The notes under the pieces: model-generated
Database searches by the model: none
Told to the model about the DNA's origin: nothing
Seen by the model: the letters and a program-made list of their open reading frames with translations, nothing else
Shown: positions 26,695 through 35,259 of the stretch, in pieces
Position numbering within the stretch: position 1 is the first letter of the stretch
How the letters are laid out: each line of letters starts with the position of its first letter
Translations under genes and position numbers: made by a program
DNA from: CAYZZU01 sp964483105
Lineage (GTDB): Bacteria; CG2-30-53-67
DNA: 64,000 bases
Direction of reading: 5' to 3'
NCBI GenBank assembly: GCA_964483105.1
Contig: CAYZZU010000005.1
Span: forward strand, 41,912 to 105,911

Positions 26695-27990
26695 ATGATT
26701 GAACGCTATACAAGACCTGAAATGGGCAGGGTCTGGGCATTGGAGAACAAGTACGCGAAATGGCTGCAGATTGAACTTCTGGTCTGCGAGGCTCACGCGG
26801 AAATGGGCCGGATCCCCCGGGAGGCACTGGAACGGATTCGTGCCAGGGCTCGTTTTGACGTTCAGAGGATCGACGAAATTGAAAAGACCGTCAAACACGA
26901 CGTGATCGCCTTTCTGACCAGTGTCGCCGAGGCGATCGGAGACGATTCCGCTTATCTGCATATGGGGCTCACCTCTTCGGATGTTCTCGACACCGGCCTG
27001 GCTCTTCAGATCGTGGAGGCCTCCCAACTCATCCGGGATGATCTGGAACGTCTCGGGACAATTCTTAAATCACGCGCCATCGAACACAAGAACACGGTTC
27101 AGATCGGACGTTCCCACGGAATCCACGCGGAACCGACCACGTTCGGATTGAAACTGGCCCTCTGGTACGACGAGGTCCGCCGGGATCTTGATCGTTTCGG
27201 CCACGCGGTGGAATCCATTTCCTGCGGGATGATCTCCGGGGCCGTGGGCAACTTCGCCCAGGTCGATCCGGATATCGAGGAATATGTCTGCAGGAAGGCG
27301 GGACTGACCCCCGCCCGGATCAGCACGCAGGTGATCCAGAGGGACCGTCATGCAGACTACCTGTCGACCCTGGCCGTGATCGCGACGACCGTGGAAAAAA
27401 TCGCCTTGGAAATCCGTCATCTTCAGCGGACCGAGGTCCGGGAGGCCGAGGAGTATTTTTCTCCCGGGCAGAAGGGGTCCTCCGCCATGCCGCACAAGCG
27501 GAACCCGATCGCTTCGGAAAACCTCTGCGGCCTTGCCCGCGTGATCCGGTCCAACGCCATGGCCGCCCTGGAGAACAACGCCCTTTGGCACGAACGGGAC
27601 ATCAGCCACTCCTCGGTAGAGCGAATCATCTTTCCGGACAGCACGATCCTCCTCGACTATATGCTCAACCGGGTCAGCAACGTACTGGAAGGTCTGATCA
27701 TTTATCCCGAGCGGATGAAAAAGAACCTCGACCAGACCCACGGACTGGTCTTCTCCCAACGGGTTCTGCTCGCACTGACCGGGAAAGGGGCCTCGCGGGA
27801 GGATTCCTACGCCATGGTGCAAAGAAACGCCATGCGGGCATGGAATGACGGCGAGGACTTCATGGAACTCCTGATTCAGGATCCGGATGTCGCGCGTTAT
27901 CTCAAGCCGGAAGAGATCCGGAACTGTTTCGATGTCCGGCATTATCTTCGCCACGTGGACACGATTTTTGAGCGGGTCTTCGGGGGATAA
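26695..27990 (+). CDS. purB: Adenylosuccinate lyase
   Basis: Cleaves SAICAR and adenylosuccinate in purine synthesis. It has 431 residues, the size of the Bacillus/Thermotoga type. The superfamily signature SSAMPHKRNP is at about residues 261–270, and TSSDVLDT and GRSHGIHAEPTTFG mark other active-site regions. The start at 26695 (MIERYTRPEM) matches the family. It begins 17 bases after the phosphoesterase and opens the purine operon. Confidence 0.97.
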   Translation: MIERYTRPEMGRVWALENKYAKWLQIELLVCEAHAEMGRIPREALERIRARARFDVQRIDEIEKTVKHDVIAFLTSVAEAIGDDSAYLHMGLTSSDVLDTGLALQIVEASQLIRDDLERLGTILKSRAIEHKNTVQIGRSHGIHAEPTTFGLKLALWYDEVRRDLDRFGHAVESISCGMISGAVGNFAQVDPDIEEYVCRKAGLTPARISTQVIQRDRHADYLSTLAVIATTVEKIALEIRHLQRTEVREAEEYFSPGQKGSSAMPHKRNPIASENLCGLARVIRSNAMAALENNALWHERDISHSSVERIIFPDSTILLDYMLNRVSNVLEGLIIYPERMKKNLDQTHGLVFSQRVLLALTGKGASREDSYAMVQRNAMRAWNDGEDFMELLIQDPDVARYLKPEEIRNCFDVRHYLRHVDTIFERVFGG

Positions 27991-28005
27991 GAGAAGGAGA
28001 GTAAG

Positions 28006-28713
28006 ATGCAAAGAGGAGAAGTCCTCTACGAAGGAAAGGCCAAAATCCTCTATACCACGGAGGATCCCGATCTGGTGATCCAGTATTTCAAGGATGACGC
28101 CACGGCCTTCAACAATCAGAAGAGAGGGACCATTCCCGGGAAGGGGATCGTCAACAACAAGGTCTCGGAGGTCCTGTTCCGGCGGGTGGAGGAGGCCGGG
28201 ATCCCGACCCACTTCGTGGAACGGATCAGCGATCGGGAGATGCTGGTTCGCAGACTGGAAATCCTTCCGATCGAGGTGATCCTTCGAAACCGCGTGGCCG
28301 GTACCATGGCCAGGCGCTACGGCCTGGAAGAGGGGATCGTGCTCAAGGTCCCGGTCATCGAGTTCTCCTACAAACAGGACGAGCTCGGGGATCCGATGAT
28401 CAGTATTCCGCACCTTCTGGGCCTCGGATGGGCGACACGCGGTGAGATGGACCGGATCGTGGAATACGCCGGAACCGTAAATCGTGTCCTTTCGCAGTTT
28501 TTTGACGAAAAGGGCCTGATCCTTGTGGACTTCAAGCTTGAATTCGGAAGGCACGAAGGGACGATTCTCCTCGGGGACGAAATCTGCCAGGATACCATGC
28601 GTCTCTGGGAAAAAAACACGCTGAAGAAGATGGACAAGGATCGGTTCCGGAGAGATCTCGGCGGGGTGGAAGAGGCCTACCGGGAGGTTTGCCGCCTGGT
28701 CTGCGGAGAATGA
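28006..28713 (+). CDS. purC: SAICAR synthase
   Basis: Joins aspartate to CAIR in purine synthesis. It has 235 residues with LYEGKAKILY at the N-terminus, VEVILRNRVAGTMARRYG, and VDFKLEFG and LLGDEI in the nucleotide site. A GAAGGAGAG site precedes the ATG, and the gene follows purB by 15 bases. Confidence 0.97.
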   Translation: MQRGEVLYEGKAKILYTTEDPDLVIQYFKDDATAFNNQKRGTIPGKGIVNNKVSEVLFRRVEEAGIPTHFVERISDREMLVRRLEILPIEVILRNRVAGTMARRYGLEEGIVLKVPVIEFSYKQDELGDPMISIPHLLGLGWATRGEMDRIVEYAGTVNRVLSQFFDEKGLILVDFKLEFGRHEGTILLGDEICQDTMRLWEKNTLKKMDKDRFRRDLGGVEEAYREVCRLVCGE

Positions 28714-28731
28714 AAAAGAAGGGGCGCTGAC

Positions 28732-28974
28732 ATGATACGTGCGAAGGTGTATGTAACCCTGAAAAAGGGTGTACTGGATCCCCAGGGAAAGACGGTGAAA
28801 AACGGGCTGTCCAACCTTGGGTTCCAGGATGTGGAAGACGTCCGGATCGGGAAATTCATGGAAATCAGTCTCCGGGAGATGCCCAAAGCGGAGGCGGAGG
28901 AAAAAGTCCGTGATATGTGCAGAAAGCTGCTGGCCAACACGGTGATTGAAGACTACCGGATAGAGATGGAATAA
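28732..28974 (+). CDS. purS: FGAM synthase subunit PurS
   Basis: The small (80 aa) subunit that bridges PurQ and PurL in the three-part formylglycinamidine ribonucleotide synthase. Typical features are KVYVTLKKGVLDPQGKTV and VGK-like FMEISL later. It is followed one base later by purQ. Confidence 0.95.
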   Translation: MIRAKVYVTLKKGVLDPQGKTVKNGLSNLGFQDVEDVRIGKFMEISLREMPKAEAEEKVRDMCRKLLANTVIEDYRIEME

Positions 28975-28975
28975 G

Positions 28976-29665
28976 ATGAGATTCGGAATCGTTGTCTTTC
29001 CAGGTTCCAACTGCGATCACGATTGCTACCACGTCACCCGGAAAATCCTGGGGCAGGAGGCCGTATTCATCTGGCACAAGGAAGAAAAGGTCTCCGGCGT
29101 GGATTGTCTGATCCTGCCCGGTGGGTTCTCTTACGGCGATTACCTGAGGACCGGCGCCATTGCGAAATTTTCCCCGGTCATGTCCGCGGTTCATGACTTC
29201 GCGGAAAACGGAGGGCCTGTCATCGGGATCTGCAACGGATTTCAGATTCTCCTGGAGGCCGGGCTTCTTCCCGGTGCCATGAAACGAAATAAATCACTCA
29301 AGTTTATATGTAAAAACGTATGGTTACGCGTAGATTCTTCATCTACTCCCTTTACGAATCTTCTTGAAGAAGGAGAAGTCCTCAGAATCCCGATCGCCCA
29401 TGCGGACGGGAACTATTACGCTGACGATGAAACCCTGAAACGTCTGAACGAGAACCATCAGGTGATCTTCCGTTATTCCGATATCAGCGGCAAAACGGAC
29501 GGTGACGTCAATCCCAACGGCTCCAGGGAAAACATCGCCGGAATCGTGAGCGAGAAGAGAAACGTTCTCGGGATGATGCCCCATCCTGAACGGTGTTCAG
29601 AGGAGATCCTGGGCGGAACCGACGGCCTGAAGATCTTTGAATCGATCCTCAGTCACTTTGATTAG
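28976..29665 (+). CDS. purQ: FGAM synthase, glutamine amidotransferase subunit
   Basis: A class I amidotransferase (229 aa) that delivers ammonia to PurL. The nucleophile is C86 in GICNGFQIL, and the His/Glu pair is in MMPHPER. The oxyanion region PGGFSYGDYLR is intact. A short AT-rich patch near 29290–29340 (around residues 106–122) contrasts with the surroundings but does not break the frame. Confidence 0.96.
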   Translation: MRFGIVVFPGSNCDHDCYHVTRKILGQEAVFIWHKEEKVSGVDCLILPGGFSYGDYLRTGAIAKFSPVMSAVHDFAENGGPVIGICNGFQILLEAGLLPGAMKRNKSLKFICKNVWLRVDSSSTPFTNLLEEGEVLRIPIAHADGNYYADDETLKRLNENHQVIFRYSDISGKTDGDVNPNGSRENIAGIVSEKRNVLGMMPHPERCSEEILGGTDGLKIFESILSHFD

Positions 29666-29719
29666 ACCCTTCTTCCCGGAATGTGATGATCCGATCAGAA
29701 GGTCAGGTTGGATGATGCG

Positions 29720-31951
29720 ATGAAAGAGCCGATCATTACCCCCGAACTGGTTGAACAGCATGGCCTCACACCGGAAGAATTCCGGCGGATTCTCGAAATT
29801 CTGGGAAGGGAACCGACCTTTACGGAACTTGGGATCTTCTCGGTCATGTGGAGTGAGCACTGCAGTTACAAGAGTTCCCGGATCCACCTGAAAAAATTTC
29901 CCACCGAGGCGGAGTACGTGATCGAAGGACCCGGAGAGAACGCGGGCGTCATCGACATCGGCGACGGGCTTGCCGCGGTTTTCAAGATGGAAAGCCACAA
30001 CCATCCTTCCTTCATCGAGCCCTACCAGGGGGCCGCCACAGGGGTCGGAGGTATCCTGAGAGATGTCTTTACCATGGGTGCCCGTCCGATCCTCAACATG
30101 GACTCCCTTCGCTTCGGTCCGCTGACCCGGCCGAAGAACCGGTATCTCCTGGATGGTGTCGTCGCCGGTATCGCGGGCTACGGAAACTGCATGGGGATCC
30201 CCACGGTCGGGGGGGAGACCGGATTCTCCGAATCCTATAATGGCAACTGCCTCGTCAACGCCTTCACCCTGGGGATCGCGAAAAAGGACCGGATCTTCCG
30301 GGGGTTCGCGTCGGGTCCGGGCAATGTGGTGATCTATGTCGGGTCCAAGACCGGCCGCGATGGAATCCATGGCGTCACCATGGCCTCTGAAGAATTCATC
30401 GACGACTCGGAACAGAAAAAACCCACAGTCCAGGTCGGCGACCCCTTTACGGAAAAGCTGCTTCTGGAAGCCTGCCTGGAGGTCATGAAAGAGGACCTTA
30501 TCGTCGGGATACAGGATATGGGTGGAGCGGGCCTGACCAGTTCTTCCTGCGAAATGGCGGGGAGAGCCGGCACCGGCGTGGAGCTGGATCTCGCGCTCGT
30601 TCCCAGGCGTGAAGAGGGGATGATCCCCTATGAAATCATGCTCTCCGAATCGCAGGAACGGATGCTGATGGTGGCAAAGAAGGAGAACGAGGCCGCGATC
30701 CATGCCATCTTCAAAAAATGGGACCTGGAGGCGGTCACCATCGGACGGGTCACGGACGACGGAATGTTGAGGATCCTGGACGGTGACCGCCGGGTGGCCG
30801 AGATTCCCGCCCTCAAGATCGCCCAGGAGGCCCCCCGGTACGACCGTCCGCACGAGGAATCCGGGGAACAAAAGGCCCGGAAACGGCTGGACCTCTCCGT
30901 GATCCCGGTTCCGGACGACATGAACGAGGTATTCAAGACCCTTCTCGCCTCCCATAACATCGCCGACAAGTCGTGGATCTTTGAGCAGTACGACCATATG
31001 GTGCGGACCAACAGCGTGGTTCTGCCCGGTTCCGATGCCGCCGTGGTACGGGTGAAGGGGACCCGAAAGGGAATCGCCGTCTCCACGGATTGCAACAGCC
31101 GGTACTGCTTCCTGGACCCCTACACGGGTGGAATGATCGCCGTGGCCGAAGCGGCCCGGAACGTGGTCTGCTCCGGGGCGGAACCGAAGGCGCTGACCGA
31201 CTGCCTCAACTTCGGAAACCCGGAAAAACCTGATATCATGTGGCAGTTTGTCCAGGCCGTGGAGGGGATGAGCGCCGCCTGCCGGACGCTTCAGACACCG
31301 GTGGTGAGCGGGAATGTCAGCTTCTACAACGAAACGCGGGGGGAGGCGATCCGTCCCTGTCCCACCATCGGGATGGTGGGAGTGCTCCGGGACGTCTCGC
31401 GGCATACAACGCAGTGGTTCAAACGGGAAGGAGACGTTGTCCTGCTGGTGGGAGAGACACTGGAGGAGATCGGAGGATCGGAATACCTGGAGGTGATCCA
31501 CGGGCAGGTACGGGGGGCGCCTCCGGTCTGCAACCTGGAACGGGAAAAGCGGGTCCAGCAGACCATCCTGACGGCCACGGAAGAAGGACTTCTGCGTTCG
31601 GCGCACGACTGTTCCGAGGGAGGTCTGGCCGTTACCCTGGCCGAATGCTGCATCACGCGGCCCGGCCCGGCTCTCGGAGTGAAGGCCACCCTGGAGGAAT
31701 CGATCCGGCCGGACGCCCTCCTCTTCGGAGAGAGCCAGTCGAGGATTGTGGTCAGTCTGGACGAATCGAAGCTCGAAGCCTTCAAGGAGATTGTCAACCG
31801 GAACGGGGTACCGATCCGGTGTCTGGGAATGGTCGGCGGGAACCGTCTTGAAATCGGTTTTCCGGGGGGGAGTATCAACCTGGACGTGGAAGAAATCCGG
31901 AGGATTTACAAACACTCCCTTCGATCCTGTATGCAGGCTGAACCGTCATGA
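29720..31951 (+). CDS. purL: FGAM synthase, large subunit
   Basis: The ATP-dependent synthetase subunit of the PurS/PurQ/PurL complex. It is the medium-length form (about 743 aa) that needs separate PurQ and PurS. Visible are FSVMWSEHCSYKSS near the N-terminus, FKMESHNHPS, GVGGILRDVFTMGARP and repeated halves with DMGGAGLTSSS and DCSEGGLAV. ATG at 29720 gives MKEPIITPE; a TTG at 29708 has better spacing from AGAAGG and is an alternative start. The stop overlaps the purF start. Confidence 0.95.
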   Translation: MKEPIITPELVEQHGLTPEEFRRILEILGREPTFTELGIFSVMWSEHCSYKSSRIHLKKFPTEAEYVIEGPGENAGVIDIGDGLAAVFKMESHNHPSFIEPYQGAATGVGGILRDVFTMGARPILNMDSLRFGPLTRPKNRYLLDGVVAGIAGYGNCMGIPTVGGETGFSESYNGNCLVNAFTLGIAKKDRIFRGFASGPGNVVIYVGSKTGRDGIHGVTMASEEFIDDSEQKKPTVQVGDPFTEKLLLEACLEVMKEDLIVGIQDMGGAGLTSSSCEMAGRAGTGVELDLALVPRREEGMIPYEIMLSESQERMLMVAKKENEAAIHAIFKKWDLEAVTIGRVTDDGMLRILDGDRRVAEIPALKIAQEAPRYDRPHEESGEQKARKRLDLSVIPVPDDMNEVFKTLLASHNIADKSWIFEQYDHMVRTNSVVLPGSDAAVVRVKGTRKGIAVSTDCNSRYCFLDPYTGGMIAVAEAARNVVCSGAEPKALTDCLNFGNPEKPDIMWQFVQAVEGMSAACRTLQTPVVSGNVSFYNETRGEAIRPCPTIGMVGVLRDVSRHTTQWFKREGDVVLLVGETLEEIGGSEYLEVIHGQVRGAPPVCNLEREKRVQQTILTATEEGLLRSAHDCSEGGLAVTLAECCITRPGPALGVKATLEESIRPDALLFGESQSRIVVSLDESKLEAFKEIVNRNGVPIRCLGMVGGNRLEIGFPGGSINLDVEEIRRIYKHSLRSCMQAEPS

Positions 31952-33345
31952 GGAACGATCAGTTTCATGAGGAGTGTGGGGTCTTCGGGATCTTTAACCA
32001 TGCCGAGGCGGCCAACATGGCCTACCTGGGACTTCACGCACTGCAGCACCGCGGCCAGGAAGGGGCGGGAATCGTCTCGTCCGACGGGCAGACCCTCCAC
32101 TCGGAAAGGGGTGTGGGGCTTGTAGGAGAGATCTTCACGCGGGACCGGATCGCTCTGCTTCCCGGAAACATGGCCCTGGGGCATAACCGATACTCCACCG
32201 CCGGCGGCAGCCATATCAAGAACGTGCAGCCGCTGCTGGTGGACTACGCGCTCGGTCAGATGAGTGTGGCCCACAACGGCAACCTGGTCAACGCCCGGTT
32301 GATCAAGGACCAGCTCGAGGCCTACGGCTCCATCTTCCATACGACAAGCGACACCGAGGTGGTGGTGCACCTGATCGCCATCTCGAAGTACCCGACGCTT
32401 CAGGACCGGATCGTGGACGCCCTGGAACAGGTCCGGGGCGCCTACTCCATGCTCTTCATGAATGAAAAGGAGCTGATCGCCGTCCGGGATCCGCGGGGGA
32501 TCCGGCCCCTCGTCCTGGGCCGGTTGAAAGACGCCTATGTGGTCGCCTCCGAGACATGCGCCTTCGACCTGATCGAGGCGGACTATATCCGGGAGATCGA
32601 ACCCGGGGAGATGCTGGTCATCAACCGGGAAGGGCTTCAATCGAGCTTCCCCTTTTCCGCGAGGGAACGCAAGAGCTGCGTTTTCGAATACATCTATTTC
32701 GCCCGTCCGGACAGCATCGTCTTCGGACACAGCGTCAACACCATCCGCAAGGAGTTCGGACGCGCCCTGGCGCGGGAGCATCCCTGTAACGCCGACATTG
32801 TCATCCCGGTGCCCGATTCGGGGATGCCGCCCGCCCTTGGGTATTCCGAGGAGTCCGGAATCCCCTTCGAACTCGCCCTGATCCGGAACCATTACATCGG
32901 GAGAACCTTTATCGAGCCGGAACAATCGATTCGGCACTTCGGTGTCAAACTGAAACTCAACCCGATCCGGAGCGTCCTGAAGGGAAAACGGGTGATCCTC
33001 GTGGACGACTCCATTGTGAGGGGAACCACCAGCCGGAAGATCGTCCGGATGGTCCGGGACGCCGGGGCCAGGGAAGTCCATGTTCGGATCAGTTCGCCCC
33101 CGACCACGCATCCCTGCTTCTACGGTATCGATACTCCCACCCGCAAGGAACTGATCGCATCCTCTCACGATATCGAGGAAATCCGCCGTTATATTACGGC
33201 GGATTCCCTGGGCTATCTCAGCATTGAAAAGATGCTGGGCGCCATTCCCGGTCAAACCGACGGGTTCTGTCTCGCCTGTTTTACCGGAGACTATTCCATC
33301 CGCTTTCCGCAGATTCAGAGAAACCAGCTCGAACTCTTTCAGTAA
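31948..33345 (+). CDS. purF: Amidophosphoribosyltransferase
   Basis: Performs the committed step of purine synthesis. The N-terminal glutaminase nucleophile is C10, exposed after removal of a nine-residue propeptide. The PRPP-binding loop is VILVDDSIVRGTT (about 349–361). Cysteines at KSCVFEY, HPCFYG and CLAC match the 4Fe–4S ligands of the Bacillus-type, oxygen-sensitive enzyme. It has 465 residues. The start overlaps purL by four bases (ATGA), so the last step-1 enzyme is coupled to the step-4 complex. Confidence 0.96.
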   Translation: MRNDQFHEECGVFGIFNHAEAANMAYLGLHALQHRGQEGAGIVSSDGQTLHSERGVGLVGEIFTRDRIALLPGNMALGHNRYSTAGGSHIKNVQPLLVDYALGQMSVAHNGNLVNARLIKDQLEAYGSIFHTTSDTEVVVHLIAISKYPTLQDRIVDALEQVRGAYSMLFMNEKELIAVRDPRGIRPLVLGRLKDAYVVASETCAFDLIEADYIREIEPGEMLVINREGLQSSFPFSARERKSCVFEYIYFARPDSIVFGHSVNTIRKEFGRALAREHPCNADIVIPVPDSGMPPALGYSEESGIPFELALIRNHYIGRTFIEPEQSIRHFGVKLKLNPIRSVLKGKRVILVDDSIVRGTTSRKIVRMVRDAGAREVHVRISSPPTTHPCFYGIDTPTRKELIASSHDIEEIRRYITADSLGYLSIEKMLGAIPGQTDGFCLACFTGDYSIRFPQIQRNQLELFQ

Positions 33346-33369
33346 TTTTCCTGTATAAGGAGGCATACC

Positions 33370-33864
33370 ATGCAGAATGAGCCGGCAACCGTCCACCCCC
33401 CGCTTTACCTGGTCACTGCCGTAACCACCTGCGAGAGTTGCGGCGCGGATCTTCCTGTTGCGGCACTCCTCTCTCCCCATGTTTCCAAAACACCGGGAGA
33501 GGTCTGTGTCTTTTCCAGCATTCTCGAACTTCCCGATATCGTCCGGGACTATATTCAAAAACGCGTTCCCACCTTCCGGCTCGAATCCTCCAGGCTGACC
33601 CAGTCTGCGTATTATGTCAACACCTGCCCTCACTGCCTGGCTTCCTGCGACGACTTTTTCCTCCACGATGAACCGGGAGCCCCCTTCTTCCCGACCTCGG
33701 AGCAAGAGGCCGCCCTATTGAAGATCGAAACAATACCCCTCACGCAACCGGTTCTCATCCGGGCCTCCTACGGCATGGGAATCGGAGACTTGATCCTGGA
33801 AAACGCGCAAAAAACCGGTTCAGGTGATGCGGGTCACACCTCATCGCAACAGGAGATGACATAA
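33370..33864 (+). CDS. Uncharacterised cysteine-containing protein at the end of the purine operon
   Basis: A 164-residue protein I do not recognise. It has a strong AAGGAGG site and follows purF by 24 bases, so it should be expressed with the purine genes. Two cysteine pairs (CESCGAD near residue 22 and CPHC near residue 80) could bind one zinc. No signal peptide or membrane segment is visible. The C-terminal third is polar and includes ASYGMGIGDLILEN. The composition resembles zinc-ribbon-containing cytosolic proteins. No function is proposed. Confidence 0.75.
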   Translation: MQNEPATVHPPLYLVTAVTTCESCGADLPVAALLSPHVSKTPGEVCVFSSILELPDIVRDYIQKRVPTFRLESSRLTQSAYYVNTCPHCLASCDDFFLHDEPGAPFFPTSEQEAALLKIETIPLTQPVLIRASYGMGIGDLILENAQKTGSGDAGHTSSQQEMT

Positions 33865-33944
33865 AGGAATACAGGAAGGCAAAAAAGAATCGACCTTTCC
33901 GTCAAGCATTCCCCGTTTAGAGTATTCAGTCACCCAAACGGTCG

Positions 33945-33981
33945 AGCGGACTTGCAAGAGCTGCGGCAACGCACGTCCGCT
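33945..33981. other. Stem-loop between convergent genes
   Basis: AGCGGAC (33945–33951) pairs with GTCCGCT (33975–33981) around a 23-nt loop. It lies in the 145-base gap between the end of the purine operon and the end of the convergent nucleotidyltransferase gene. A termination or mRNA-stabilising role is possible, but no T run is present. Confidence 0.3.
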
Positions 33982-34009
33982 TATGCACACCCAAGCGGGT
34001 GGCTTAAGA

Positions 34010-35014
34010 TCAGAAATAAACAGCGGGCTGCGGGCGGACTGTTACATGGACTCGCTGGTAGCGTGTGACGATCATGTCGTGAATCTTCTCTCCCTCCCGG
34101 ATGACGGCGCCGGGCCAGAGCACGGACCGTGAGAGGGATGCGCCGGTCCCGATTTTGCATCCCTGCCCGATCAGGACCGAAGGGCCGATCGATACGTGGT
34201 CTCCCAGAACCGTTTTTTCGCCGATCCGAAAGGGGGGGGTCAGGACCGTCGATTCGGGAAGCGTCTTTTGTTCCCTCTCCTGCCGACCCGGGAGGGAAGG
34301 GGCTATTCCCCCCAATACGTCCAGGTTGGCCTGTAGATAGTCCGGGAAGGTGCCCAGATCCCTCCAGTATCCTTTGTGGATGAACCCGTAGCAGGGCTTG
34401 CCGGAGCGGATCCATTGCGCGTAGACGTCCCGGTTGATACAGAAGGAGGGGCGATCCGGCATGGAGTCGATGGCCCGGGGTTCCAGGATGTGGATCCCGG
34501 TGAACATCCATTTGTGAAGACCGGGAGACTGAGTTCGGATCTTTCCCAGGAATTCCCGGATGCGGCCGTGGTCATCGGTTTCGATAGTCCCGTACCGGAC
34601 GGGATCCGGATTCCTTCTCAAGACCATGGTGGCCAGCGCGGACCGGGAATGATGGAAACGAACCGGTTCACTGAGATCCAGGTCGATGAGAATATCGGAG
34701 TTGATCACCAGGAAGGTCTCGTCGCCGAAGAACCGCTTCAGCCGTCTGATCCCGCCCCCTGTCCCGAGGAGCGCGGGCTCTTCGGAATAGACGATCTTGA
34801 GACCGAACCGGCTGCCGTCCCCCAATTCCTCCCGGATCTTCTCTCCCATATAGTGCAGATTGACGGCGACTTCGGTGATTCCGAGTTGCCGGATCCGGTA
34901 CAGATTGTATGCAATAACCGGATGACCCGCCACGGGGATCAGCGGCTTCGGCATTTCATGGGTCAGGGGCCGGAGTCTTTTTCCCAGCCCCGCCGAAAGG
35001 AGCATGGCCTTCAT
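34010..35014 (-). CDS. NDP-sugar pyrophosphorylase (mannose-1-phosphate guanylyltransferase-like)
   Basis: A nucleotidyltransferase of 334 residues. The start at 35014 (MKAMLLSAG) follows AGGTGG; earlier Mets lack a site. The N-terminal Rossmann-like domain has LSAGLGKRLRPLTHEMPKPLIP, with the substrate residues GTGGGI and NSD(I) further on. A C-terminal left-handed beta-helix segment (VSIGPSVLIGQGCKIGTGASL) is present. Such enzymes make GDP-, dTDP- or UDP-sugars for LPS or capsule; the sugar here cannot be told. It is monocistronic and convergent with the purine operon. Confidence 0.85.
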   Translation of the reverse strand: MKAMLLSAGLGKRLRPLTHEMPKPLIPVAGHPVIAYNLYRIRQLGITEVAVNLHYMGEKIREELGDGSRFGLKIVYSEEPALLGTGGGIRRLKRFFGDETFLVINSDILIDLDLSEPVRFHHSRSALATMVLRRNPDPVRYGTIETDDHGRIREFLGKIRTQSPGLHKWMFTGIHILEPRAIDSMPDRPSFCINRDVYAQWIRSGKPCYGFIHKGYWRDLGTFPDYLQANLDVLGGIAPSLPGRQEREQKTLPESTVLTPPFRIGEKTVLGDHVSIGPSVLIGQGCKIGTGASLSRSVLWPGAVIREGEKIHDMIVTRYQRVHVTVRPQPAVYF

Positions 35015-35142
35015 CGGGTTCCACCTGTCCTTTTGTGAAAGATTTGCGGTCACGATTGAATACGAACCGCTCTTCATTGAATTGTCACGCAAAGATATCA
35101 CAACGGATTGAGAATGAGAATGTTTTTGTTTGTTTTTTCCGT

Positions 35143-35201
35143 GGGGGAAGTCCCCCCTGTCCGGCTTTCTCCTTGAAATCAGGTGGGGGCTGTGTTATGT
35201 A
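35143..35201 (+). promoter_or_regulatory. Candidate promoter region of leuS
   Basis: TTGAAA (35173–35178), a 17-bp spacer and TATGTA (35196–35201) with an upstream TG (extended -10). A G5/C5 hairpin (35143–35157) lies just before it. The promoter would start transcription near 35208, about 50 bases before leuS. Confidence 0.4.
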
Positions 35202-35259
35202 GTTCTTAACTCTGTAACCCTTGATCTGGAAAGAAGAATCGGAATGAAGAGGTGATTCC

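Noticed and set aside
27070..29010. Long minus-strand open frame (about 646 codons) opposite purB, purC and purS
   Set aside because: It is wholly antisense to three well-identified purine genes. It lacks domains and a ribosome-binding site, and is explained by the codon bias of the real genes.
29597..31915. Long minus-strand open frame (about 772 codons) opposite purL
   Set aside because: It is a shadow of purL, with composition rich in Arg/Pro/Gly/His and no recognisable domain.
31906..33705. Minus-strand open frame (about 599 codons) opposite purF and the next gene
   Set aside because: Antisense shadow of purF; no initiation signal or protein family features.
35102..35259. Possible T-box leader before leuS
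   Set aside because: No T-box core sequence (AGGGTGGNACCGCG-like) or terminator was found; only a short G/C hairpin and a candidate promoter.
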